DNA of 64,000 nt, from the NCBI GenBank assembly GCA_019155205.2, contig JAHNZQ020000004.1:4566131-4630130 (forward strand). The letters run 5' to 3'. Numbering within the stretch: position 1 is the first letter of the stretch; each line of letters opens with the position of its first letter. The notes under the pieces were generated by a model. The model was given only the letters and a program-made list of their open reading frames with translations. It searched no databases and was not told the DNA's origin. Below are positions 10,211 through 19,199 of the stretch, in pieces. The DNA comes from Gracilaria vermiculophylla. Taxonomy: Eukaryota > Rhodophyta > Florideophyceae > Gracilariales > Gracilariaceae. A program made the position numbers and the translations under genes.

Positions 10211-11221
10211 GTTTGCGCGCACCGCTGCCGCCGCGCGCTCATTGAATGGCGGCGCGGGGGGAGGGGGGGGTGATGGCGTGCGAGGCGGGAGCGCGCCGCC
10301 GCCAGTGTTGCGGCGCGACGACTTGCGCCGGCGGCGCGCCGCCGCGCGCGCAACCGCTGCGCACGAAAGCGCGGCGCGCGGCGCAGCCGCAGTGCGAAAC
10401 GTGTGCATCGCTGAATGAGCGGTGCTTCGACAACTGATTGAGTGGGCGCCCAATCACAGGCGGCGAGCACGCGGCGCAAATGGCGGCGGCGCTGACAGCG
10501 GCGCGCCTTACAGTAGCGCATGGCGGCGAGCGACTGCGGAGCACGACAAATGCGACGACGGCGCGGCGCGGAGCTCGCGCTTGGGGGCGAGTCATTAAGG
10601 TGCTGGCGTGACAAACGGAGCGCTGTGCGTGCCGACAGCGGCGAGGGGCTGTTCGCGGGGCGCAGCACTGCGGCTGCGCCGTCATCGAGGCGGCCGGCGC
10701 GCGCGGCGGCGCGCGCGCGCCGCTGGCGGTGCCGTCGTCAGCAAGCGACGCAGAGCGTCGAGACGCGGATAAACGCGCAGGCGCGGCGCGCGCGCCATGG
10801 GGCCAGTCGTTGGCGACAAAGGCGCGCCGCCCCGCGCACTGCTTGGAGGAGCGGGCGTGGCGCGAGGGGCACAACGTGTTCGGCGCGGTTTAACACAGCA
10901 CATAGCACGCAGCCTGCGACGCGCGCGCGAGCGCGAGCGCCGCGGCGCAGCTGGCGCGCCGGCTTACGGTGAGCGAGTCGGCGCGGCGCAGCGGTCGCGC
11001 GTGCGCTTTCGAACACAACGAACAGGCTGTCGTTTGGGACGCGCGCGGCGACAAATTGCGCCGAGCTGCTGTTTTTTTGCGACCGCATCTATTTGCTCGC
11101 GGCAGATGCGTTGCCCGCAGCGCTGTTGGGCTACCGCGCAGCCGCCACCCGCCAACCGCCCGCCGCTCTCCGCGTGGGCTCGCACGTGCTCCTTCCTCGC
11201 TCGCCTGCACATGTCTCGGTC
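10211..11221. promoter_or_regulatory. Divergent GC-rich intergenic region
   Basis: One kilobase between the starts of the VOC gene (-) and the kinase-like gene (+). It is full of GCGC words and open in several frames, but none has a domain or ordinary amino-acid composition. Both promoters should lie here. A motif GTTTTTTTGCGACCG near 11070 interrupts the GC-rich run. Confidence 0.45.
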
Positions 11222-12766
11222 ATGAACGAGCCGTCCCTCCGAGCTCTGCATTGCGAAAAACTTCCCACGCCGCGCCCAGATCCCCCGGAGTGCAAACCAA
11301 CCCGAACGTCTTCCCCTGACCAACGCTTCTACTTCATTCTGCTCCCTTCGCAAGACAGAAGCAAACTGCTCGTGCAGTCTCTGCCCGACGCATGCGTGCG
11401 GCTCCCCGTGCTGGAAACGTCCGTCCCAGTCAGTTGCCAGACATCTGACCCCATCGAAGACACCGTCTCCCAGCTACTCGGCGTTCCAGTGGCGCTCGTG
11501 AGGGTTCTGTGGAGAGCAAACGAGGATGCCGATATCGTCCTGTGGGATAAGTGTTACCACACCGTCGCTGTCCTCCTCGTTGAATGCTATGAACCGGAGT
11601 GCACCATCAACTGCACAACCACAAAGACAAAATGGTTGCCGAGATGTCAAGTGTCCAACGCAAACTGGGTTGCAACCGAGCAAAACCTCAATTTCCACCT
11701 CAACCAAGTTGTCTTCGATGCCATGAAGGAGATAAATGGCGAAATCCACCCGAGAATCCCACCCTGGCAGCACATGGGGTGGCGCATGAAGATGATGAAA
11801 TGGGTCAAGCACGTGCTCAACCCTCTCGTCACAGATCAGGAGCACTACGCCAAGTTTGAGATGATGGCAAGCAATCACCACTCCGTCGTGTGGGGTTACA
11901 ACTGCGAAGATCAAGCGCCGGGAGAGACATACAATTCATACGCCTGGTTCTACGTCAAGGCAGCACTTCCGGAGTTTAGCGAAGCTCAGCGCACGGCAGC
12001 AATAGCCCGCGTCATCGGTGACATTGTCCCGGAAGTCATTGCAGTGCACCAAAGTGGCACCATGTGGCTCATGGGAGACGCCGGCATACTGGATGAAGAA
12101 AGCGGCGAGTACGATGGTGACAAGATTGTGCAAACCATCACCACCATGCAGCAGATGTCGAGGCATCGTCTGCACCAACTGAGAGCGGGCGGTGTAGAGG
12201 TGAGAGACAGCAAGTGGGTTATTGCCAACATTCACAGAATTCTGTTCGACGACAATTTGCAGAATGCAGTGCACGGCGTCGCCAAGTATGAAAACATCCT
12301 GCGAAAACTCCGCAGCTGCGAAAGTGAAATCATTCGTGCGTGCAACATGATCCTCAGCTACGATGTGCCAAACACTCTGGTGCACGGCGATTTGGGCTTG
12401 CACAATATTGGAACGCCAGACGAATCCAGAGGTCGGGGCTACCAATTCTTTGATTGGGATTGTGCTTGCATCGGGCACCCTTTTGTTGATATCAAGGAAC
12501 CTACTCGCTTTTCCCGCGACAAGGCGAGCACAGATCGCTTGTATCACGAGTACTGGAAGACCTGGAGCTCAATCGTAAGCAAGGAAGATTTTCTGAAGCT
12601 CATTGTATTGGTGCAGTTTTTGGAGGATGCCATGATCCTGGATATGTTTCTCAAAGAAAGTCAGCTATATGACTATAATTATGATTTAACAAAGCGAATG
12701 AGATACAGTCTCGACTATCTTATGGAGGATCTGAACGATGTCAAGCAGTATAAACCGGTCAAGTAG
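11222..12766 (+). CDS. APH/choline-kinase-fold phosphotransferase-like protein
   Basis: The ATG at 11222 gives 514 residues in one exon. The C-terminal half has the two signatures of the aminoglycoside-phosphotransferase/choline-kinase fold: the catalytic loop HGDLGLHN at 388-395 and the metal-binding acidic motif FFDWDC (Asp411, Asp413), followed by GHPFVDI. The N-terminal half has no recognised domain but is well structured, with WDKCYHTVAVLLVE near residues 105-118. Members phosphorylate small molecules or act as pseudo-kinases; the acceptor cannot be predicted. The frame is open upstream to 11093, but that leader has the GC-driven Arg/Ala/Pro composition of intergenic DNA, so the later ATG is preferred. 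It is convergent with the zinc-finger gene. Confidence 0.75.
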   Translation: MNEPSLRALHCEKLPTPRPDPPECKPTRTSSPDQRFYFILLPSQDRSKLLVQSLPDACVRLPVLETSVPVSCQTSDPIEDTVSQLLGVPVALVRVLWRANEDADIVLWDKCYHTVAVLLVECYEPECTINCTTTKTKWLPRCQVSNANWVATEQNLNFHLNQVVFDAMKEINGEIHPRIPPWQHMGWRMKMMKWVKHVLNPLVTDQEHYAKFEMMASNHHSVVWGYNCEDQAPGETYNSYAWFYVKAALPEFSEAQRTAAIARVIGDIVPEVIAVHQSGTMWLMGDAGILDEESGEYDGDKIVQTITTMQQMSRHRLHQLRAGGVEVRDSKWVIANIHRILFDDNLQNAVHGVAKYENILRKLRSCESEIIRACNMILSYDVPNTLVHGDLGLHNIGTPDESRGRGYQFFDWDCACIGHPFVDIKEPTRFSRDKASTDRLYHEYWKTWSSIVSKEDFLKLIVLVQFLEDAMILDMFLKESQLYDYNYDLTKRMRYSLDYLMEDLNDVKQYKPVK

Positions 12767-13059
12767 TTGAGGTAAGCAGCATGATCAATCAATTTATGTC
12801 GAGGTCATCATCAGAACAAGAAGGGAGGGTACTTGGCCGGACCGACTCGAATGCTACCGTGCTTGAACGGTATGGGCCCAAAAACAAGAATATCATACCA
12901 CATTTGGATCTGTCAATCCCGTCGTTCTTTGGCTTAGAATCGCATGAAATTAGTTTTAGCGACTGTTGCCGTCGCGTCTGTGCGCATCTCATTTGTGGGT
13001 GCATGTGAAGAAGCCTTGGATGAGGGAAATTGAGATTCACAATGCTCAACTGTTGGATG

Positions 13060-13746
13060 TCAGCTAAGCTTACTCGTCCCGGCGTAATTTTGGCCACACT
13101 CATGGCATTCACACGTTCCCAACTGGGCACTAGACGCTGCACTGCATTTCTTCTCATGAAATCTTCCTATATGTCTCCTCACGTCCGAGTTTTGTGTGAA
13201 TCTTTTGAAACAGGTCGGGCAAGGGACTGAGACTTTAAGGTGCTTGACTCTGACATGTCGGCCCAGCCCCCCCTTGTCTGTGAATCGTAGGCCACATTGC
13301 ACGCAGTGAAACTTCTTGGCGGCACTAGACGAGCTCTTAGCTTTGGACAGCGGCGCTTTTTGGGCGCTGGGAGCAGGAGTTACACCAACTCGTGATGCAT
13401 TGAGGTGCAAATAATCGACGGCGCTGCCCCGTGGACGGCTGGATGGCGGCGGAGGCGGAGAGCTGCCCGTTCCATAAGCTTGCGTGACATGTGAAGCATT
13501 GGCTGGTGCGGTATGAAGTGGGTATCGCAATGGAAGGTTTGTGGTTGTATGGTATTGCGCTGGAGTGAAGGCGCTGTACGTTGGTTGGCCACCGTTGATG
13601 GTTGCCCCGCTGCCCAAGATAGAAGTTGCACGAGTTGTGGTTCCACGTTGACCACCAGTGATATGGTTGTGGTGTTCGTGACGAAGAACTTCTTCGCGGG
13701 TTCTAAATCGTTTACCGCACGCCACGAAGCGGCATACGTGTATCAT
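13060..13746 (-). CDS. C2H2 zinc-finger protein with an incomplete last finger
   Basis: The 228-residue frame has a first finger at the very N-terminus (CRFVACGKRF, histidines at HEHHNH), a Ser/Pro/Thr-rich linker, and then two canonical fingers, CVQCGLRF...HVRVKH and CPTCFKRF...HIGRFH. A fourth begins CHECGQNYAGTSKLS and meets TGA before its histidines. By family, it is probably a nuclear DNA-binding regulator. The missing histidines suggest either a true truncation or a last intron: a GTAAGC donor-like site lies exactly at the break (about 13070), but I could not place a convincing final exon downstream. The start is the first ATG, directly before the first finger. Confidence 0.72.
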   Translation of the reverse strand: MIHVCRFVACGKRFRTREEVLRHEHHNHITGGQRGTTTRATSILGSGATINGGQPTYSAFTPAQYHTTTNLPLRYPLHTAPANASHVTQAYGTGSSPPPPPSSRPRGSAVDYLHLNASRVGVTPAPSAQKAPLSKAKSSSSAAKKFHCVQCGLRFTDKGGLGRHVRVKHLKVSVPCPTCFKRFTQNSDVRRHIGRFHEKKCSAASSAQLGTCECHECGQNYAGTSKLS

Positions 13747-13869
13747 CTCGGTGCGAACGCGGACTTTTTTTGTATTTGTTTTTTGTGGTAGAGACGAGTA
13801 TTTTGGGTACCACTCGAAATGGAGGCAAACGCTTTTGCAGCTTGTGCGCTCAAAACAAAGCAGCGACTA

Positions 13870-14016
13870 GCGGGGGGGGGGGGGGGGGGGTTGGAAGAAA
13901 GAAAAGACCCGGGGGGAGGGTGGGGGGGGGAGGACGCAAGAAAGGGGGCCAATGTCGTCATGGGNNNNNNNNNNGGGGTTGTAGACGGGGGGGGGGGGGG
14001 AGGGGGGGGGGAAAAA

Positions 14017-14054
<38 letters not shown>

Positions 14055-14132
14055 TGACAGAAAGATAATGCACGGCGGAAGGTTGAGAGTGGAACGACTC
14101 ACGAAAGTGGTCACATGTCGTCATGGGAAGCA
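13870..14132. repeat. Poly-G tracts around a 10-N gap
   Basis: Runs of G up to about 40 long lie on both sides of the gap at 13965-13974. The sequence before the gap (GGTTGGAAGAAAGA...GTCGTCATGGG) resembles the sequence at 14052-14127 (GGTTTGACAGAAAGA...GTCGTCATGGG) word for word, with scattered errors. The simplest reading is one homopolymer locus that has been assembled twice. Confidence 0.65.
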
Positions 14133-15815
14133 CGGCGTTAATAAAAGCGCTGGGCGTGTAATGTTGCGTGCATGTGGAGAAACAAGACGTTGCTGAAATG
14201 TGGACGGAAACTGTAACAAATGGTAAGGAGCGCTGGCGACTGACTTGAACTTCCAACATGAAGCATGGACCACAATTGCCCAACAAGCGGTGTGACAAGG
14301 GTCACTACCAGCGTGGCAACAGCCGATTACGCACGATCCACTCAAACGGCTGCATGATTGCGGAAATAATTCCATCACGTCTCTCGAAAGACGCTGCGGT
14401 TGTGCGACGGCACAGCTGTGCTTCTCATGCACCGTTTTTGAGGCGCGGGTCGGTTGGTTTGAGTGGCGGGCGCGTTCGACAAACAGTTTTTTTTTTTTTG
14501 GGCAGTTGGTGTGACTCAAAAGCTTGGTGATTGAACGCGAGCGATGGTTCGCGCAGGAGATGTGTTATTTTGGGACTCAATGAGAGCGTGTTTCGCGCGC
14601 ATGAGGGTTGACATGAGGCACAAGCACGCAAGCTCCACGCGGCGGGCGGGGAGCGTATGAGTGTCAGCTTTGTGGCGGCGCGTCCGTCGCCGGCTGGCAT
14701 GTTTTGCTGCTGCAGCGGCTGCAGATGTGCCGCCAAAACGCGCGCTCGCAAATAGATTAGTGGGTAAGTCAAATGTGACGTCTGCACCCGGCTGCATGCG
14801 GAGGCTCACGTCAGCTGCGCCCTGGTAAACGCCGGGTGTCGCGCCAGGGGGCTCGCACGCCGCTGTTGCCAGCGGACAAGCGCGCAGGCGCGCGCATGTG
14901 CCCAGCGGAACAAGGCGCACTCGCCCTTGTGCGCGCGCGCGCAGTGAGCACTGCAGCGCACTGAAAGCACCGACATGCGGTGTGTGTCTCCGCGCGCGCG
15001 CGCACGCTTTGTGCGCGTCTGTACTGTATGTCACCGCTGGTGGCCAAAAGAGTCGTGGCTGTCCGCGCATTCCACACCGTGTAACTCAGTGACGCCTTTA
15101 AACGCTTCGTGCGCCCAAACATCCACGCTGAGCTCGCGCCGCGTGTGTACAACGAAAGCTCTCGCCTCTCTTTGCCCGCCTACACGTCTTTCCTTCTTCG
15201 CACCTGCTCCACCTCTGCCGAGCATCGTTCACCGCGCAAAGCATCCAAGCACCAGTGCGCACGTCCGCGGCTTCACGTCTGCCAACAAGCAAAAAGTCCC
15301 TCGTGCCGCTGTCCGTGTCGTACGTCCGCACGTTGCGAAACGCTCTTGCGAACTTTCGCCCAAGCCAGCGATGCGACAACCCGCGCGCAATAAGCAGGGG
15401 CGCGGTCGAAAAGCGATGCGCGCCCAACATGCGCGCACAAAACGCACCAACAGTTCTCAGCAAGTTGAGCTTTTGCTCACAACTGCTGCACCGTCCGCCA
15501 CTTCAAGCTTCTGTGCTTACAGTGCCCTTAACCTACAACAGCTGTACGTTTGAGCAGTAGCCGCCCCACGAAATGCCCAAAACCGCGCTGCCCTTTCTGC
15601 CACACTCATGTGCTTGAATTCATGCTTGATAACACAAAAGTACATTGCACCCCCTGACGCTCTGCCCCGTGCTCCAGCTCATCCGTTCTTTGGCACCGAT
15701 CCCGTTCTCCTCGTCGCCAGCTGAACCACACACGGACAGCATTGCTTCGTCACCATCCGTGGGCAGTCACGAGCGCGCTTCCACTGCTTCCGTTTCACAC
15801 ATACGTACCTTCATC
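14133..15815. other. Long intergenic region, no gene recognised
   Basis: About 1.7 kb lies between the poly-G locus and the rhomboid gene. Several overlapping frames of 90-190 codons exist on both strands, but they have no domains and no preferred phase. The last 250 bases are the likely promoter and leader of the rhomboid gene; its frame is open upstream to an ATG at 15645. Confidence 0.5.
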
Positions 15816-16866
15816 ATGCCACTTTCCACATTTGCCAACCAAGCATTTCGAACACTCCTTCGCGCCCGCCCTACTTTGAATGCCATCAACAACTATCGGT
15901 TGAGCGCAGCGCCGCCCGTTTTTGCATTGCTTCTTTTCTCCACACCATCAAGTGTGAACACCACCGGCGCCACCATCACACATCACGCTGTCTGTTCCCC
16001 GAAAACCTCGCTCAACTCTACGTTTTCGCCGATATCCTCACCAAAGCACGTGCTTCAAATCATTACCGATACTTGTAATGACATCCATTCAAAGCTGCAA
16101 TCGCTCATCAAACGCCAGCTTGCGTCAGATGGCGGCAGAGATGTGCTTTTCATCACCGCTGTAAACGTTGCTATCTACGCCATGTGGAAGGTTGTACCGT
16201 CAAACTTCATGCACAGGTTCGTTCACAATGCCCCCACCTGAGTACGCCTCACTGTTTTCAAGTGCCGTGTCTCACCATGTCGTCAGACACTTCACCACTT
16301 CTGTGGAAGGGGTGAGGCGAGCTCGGTTTTGGACTTGCGCAACTTCCAATTTTTCGCACAGGGGCATTTTCCACCTTGGCGCCAACATGTATGTGTTGAA
16401 CAGCTATGGTCCGGATGTGGCCGATGTGTTGGCAACTCATCGATTCTTCCTGTACTACGGCACAGCAGGGGTGGCATCGTCGCTGGCCAGCCTGTCGTTT
16501 CGACGCCTGACACGCAATAATTACCTCAGTCTCGGAGCGAGTGGCGCGGTGGCCGCCACGCTGTGGTTGAACGCTAGCTTATTTCCGAACCGCCGCATGT
16601 CCCTGCTAGGTTCGGATTACGTAGTTTCCATGCAAGAGTTCGCGCTAGCATTCACCGTGATGGACGTGGCGGGGCTGCTAGGGTCTGCGGGCAAGATCGA
16701 CTTTGCCGCGCATCTGGGAGGTGCAGTGTTTGCAAACGTATGGTTCCAGCTCGTGCGAGACAAATTAGTGCAAGAGCAAAAGCAGCGCGCCGACGGCAAA
16801 CAGTGGACGCTGAAACGCTTTATATCCAGACACCTGCGTTCTATTCATCGCAAGGAGAGCCCGTAA
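15816..16866 (+). CDS. Rhomboid intramembrane protease, mitochondrial type, two exons
   Basis: Exon 1 is 15816-16216 and exon 2 is 16287-16866. The 70-bp intron runs GTTCGT...GTCGTCAG. Splicing joins the rhomboid motif FMHR to HFTTS exactly in frame and gives 326 residues; unspliced, the frame stops nearby. The catalytic serine is in GASGA (Ser219) and the partner histidine in AAHLGGA (His276), with FSHRGIFHLGANMY between. The N-terminus is basic and non-acidic (MPLSTFANQAFRTLLRARP), fitting import into mitochondria, where PARL-type relatives cleave proteins within the inner membrane. Starting at 15645 would give a 57-residue longer leader. An earlier AG at 16262 is also in phase, but it would not restore the FM-HF motif and would leave a 46-bp intron. 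Confidence 0.86.
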
Positions 16867-17171
16867 CCAGAAATTGTGCGTGTTCGCACGCGAAATGTTT
16901 CCGTTTCAGTGTGTTGCTCACCCCGGAGACAGTCTCCGCCCCGTGGCCGACTTTCTATTTTTTCCACAATGCAAGTCATTCACCACGGCGAACTCGGCCC
17001 TGCTGCAATGACACAAGCAATTCGTGCGTGGAGATGTTCATCACGGCTGATACGACAGCCATATTTAGTCGCGGCCTCAACTGGCGTGGAAAACTAAACG
17101 TTCACTGCTGTGTCCACTTGTTGAGAGGCTTCAGCAGGGGGCGTTGGAGCACGAAAACTTGTTTAGTGAAC

Positions 17172-17792
17172 ATGATGCATGCGGACGAGGAAGAGTGTCG
17201 TGAAGCGAAAGCCGAGAAGACTGTACCGCCGCCAATTCCAATGCACTTGGTGTCGATTCCGCCCGCTGGCTCCCGAGACAAACTGGAAGACCGCAAAACG
17301 CCGAGACCGTATGGGTTACAGAGCCCAGAGCGTTCGCTCGTCAACCCACTTTATCTGCGGAGAATGAGTGGCAGCGCCGCCAGTTCGGAAAACGGCAGCC
17401 CGTCGTATTGTCGTATTTCGAGCGCTGTGACTAATCCTGACGATAAGACGTGCACCAAGTATTTAATTCGAACGCCCAAGGCTCTGGACAGTGATTCCGA
17501 CCCGGCATGGCTATCACGGAGAGTTATGCGGCAGCTGTCGAAAGAAGCGCAGGAGGGCGGCCGCGCTCCGTCACCAAGACCGTCCAACCCTGTGCAACTG
17601 TGCGTGGAACACAACAAGCAAATGCAGGTATGGGAGGACTACATCGCTCTGACGTACGGGGCTCATGAGCACGAAGCGAGCTCAGGCAGTTTCAGAAGGA
17701 CAAACTCGCAGAGTGCGCCCGAGGCACTTCCAAAGGCGCTGGAACCGCAAGACATGGATGACTCGGACTTGGACGACGAGTTCGATTTCTGA
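17172..17792 (+). CDS. Hypothetical protein with acidic C-terminal tail
   Basis: The 206-residue intronless frame starts at the first of the MMH methionines. I recognise no domain. It is rich in Ser, Pro, Arg and Glu, has a compact central helix-like part (WLSRRVMRQLSKEAQ), and a second segment, VCVEHNK-like (LCVEHNKQMQVWEDYIALTYGA), that looks folded. It ends in an acidic run, DDSDLDDEFDF. Much of it is probably disordered. The frame is open upstream through the rhomboid 3' end to 16740, but codon quality there is poor. It ends 63 bp from the stop of the convergent uL4 gene, so the two 3' UTRs may overlap. Confidence 0.6.
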   Translation: MMHADEEECREAKAEKTVPPPIPMHLVSIPPAGSRDKLEDRKTPRPYGLQSPERSLVNPLYLRRMSGSAASSENGSPSYCRISSAVTNPDDKTCTKYLIRTPKALDSDSDPAWLSRRVMRQLSKEAQEGGRAPSPRPSNPVQLCVEHNKQMQVWEDYIALTYGAHEHEASSGSFRRTNSQSAPEALPKALEPQDMDDSDLDDEFDF

Positions 17793-17855
17793 CGCAGCGG
17801 TCATTGGTTTTAGCACCGCTGCGCAACCGACTGACGGCTAGAGAATTGTATTCGC

Positions 17856-18728
17856 TTAGAATAGCCACTCGTACGTGGCGTATCTGCTAGATAAATGCTC
17901 GACCGCGGCCCTCGTTAGCACGAGCATATCGAACGAAAGCGCGTCGTAGACGTTGAGTCCGCGAATATTCATGGCCAAAGTGGCGTGCACGTTGTGAGAG
18001 GCGCGATAAAGGGTGTGATGCACGCCAGCTTCGGCGTGTGGCACGTCGTCCACAATGAGGGCGGATCTCCATTGATGGCGCTCCATGCAGACCTTGATGT
18101 TTTTCGTCTTCGAATCGGTAACTGTGGCTGACTCGACGATCCACAGTTGGTCGCTGGCCAGTTTGGAGGTGAGCGTGGAGCGCAGAGCATTGCGAATGAC
18201 GTTCTTCGGCAGCGGGAAGTCGTAGCTTCTGGGAACAGGGCCGTGCGGCTTGCCTCCGCCGCGGAAGATCGGGGAGCTGACTGCGCCTTGACGCGACCTG
18301 CCGCTTCCCTTTTGCGGGCGGATCTTGCGGCCGGAAGCGCTCACCTCGGAGCGACCCTGCGCCTTGGACGTGCCGCTGCGGCGCTTTGCGAGCTGCCAGA
18401 CCACCACTCGGTGCACGAGGTCGGACCGGATGGGCGCGTTGAACACGGTTCCCGGGAGCGTGATGAGCGCGGCCGGCGACATGCTCTCAAGGTCATCGTG
18501 GATCACGACGGTGCGATCGGCGCCGCTCCACGGCTGCAGCGGCGGCAGCCGAGAGTCGCTCGCGAGCGGCGCGCCCGGGGCCGGCGCGGAGGGCGCGCGC
18601 GCGGCGGCGGCGGCGGCGGCAGAGGCGAGGAAGCGCGCCGGGGGCGGCGGCGACGGCGGCGCTGCGCTGCGCCATGGCCGCGTTAGCAGCGGGCGCATCG
18701 CGTGCGCGCGCGCCGCCACCCGAAGCAT
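17856..18728 (-). CDS. MRPL4: Mitochondrial ribosomal protein uL4
   Basis: The 290-residue product has the uL4 core: the long basic loop GTSKAQGRSEVSASGRKIRP followed by QKGSGRSRQG and FRGGGKPHGP, which in ribosomes lines the exit tunnel and contacts 23S-type rRNA. The first 50 residues are Arg/Ala/Pro-rich without acidic residues, a mitochondrial presequence, and the protein is longer than bacterial uL4 (about 200). A plastid location is less likely but not excluded by sequence alone. The start is the first ATG of the frame; a second, MRPLL, is ten residues on. It is divergent from the CLC gene and convergent with the hypothetical protein at 17172. Confidence 0.87.
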   Translation of the reverse strand: MLRVAARAHAMRPLLTRPWRSAAPPSPPPPARFLASAAAAAAARAPSAPAPGAPLASDSRLPPLQPWSGADRTVVIHDDLESMSPAALITLPGTVFNAPIRSDLVHRVVVWQLAKRRSGTSKAQGRSEVSASGRKIRPQKGSGRSRQGAVSSPIFRGGGKPHGPVPRSYDFPLPKNVIRNALRSTLTSKLASDQLWIVESATVTDSKTKNIKVCMERHQWRSALIVDDVPHAEAGVHHTLYRASHNVHATLAMNIRGLNVYDALSFDMLVLTRAAVEHLSSRYATYEWLF

Positions 18729-19199
18729 GTCGGCGCAAGAGGACGACGCGCCGCACGCCCGCGCATCGCCGCGCGGCGCGCGGCGCTTGGCGCGCCATCT
18801 TGTCCGCTGTCGCGCGGTAGCCGCGTAGCCTCCGTAGCCTCCGTAGCCGCGCTATTGTGCTCGCGCCGAGCGCGCCGACTTACAATGCTGTAAGCAACGC
18901 TAACGCGCGCCCGTGACCGGAGGTGACGGCAACGCGACTGCTGGACGCGAGCGCCCAACGGAACGCGCGGACGCGGGCGCCAGGGGCGCGCGGCGCGGGG
19001 CGCGCTGCACGAGAGGCGGGCCGTGTCACAGCGGCCTGACAACGCACGGGGAGCGCCACGCCGTGCAGCGAGCACTGCGCCTCCGCGGCAAACCGTTGAT
19101 TCGGCGAGCACCTGCATCGCCCGCCGCCACTCCGTTAAGCCGCCCAACCCGCGTCCGCCCCTTCGCTCCTCAGGCGGCGCGCCTCGCTCTGCCTCCGCC
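18729..19199. promoter_or_regulatory. Bidirectional promoter region with 9-bp tandem repeat
   Basis: These 471 bp separate the divergent uL4 and CLC starts. A tandem repeat of the unit GTAGCCTCC/GTAGCCGCG lies at about 18820-18850. CpG-rich throughout with no clear TATA box, it resembles a CpG-island promoter. The CLC frame is open upstream to 19023, but that part is compositionally like the spacer. Confidence 0.5.

Noticed and set aside
16740..17171. Upstream extension of the hypothetical protein into the rhomboid 3' end
   Set aside because: The added residues overlap the rhomboid C-terminus in another frame and show no protein-like pattern; the MMH start at 17172 is more credible.
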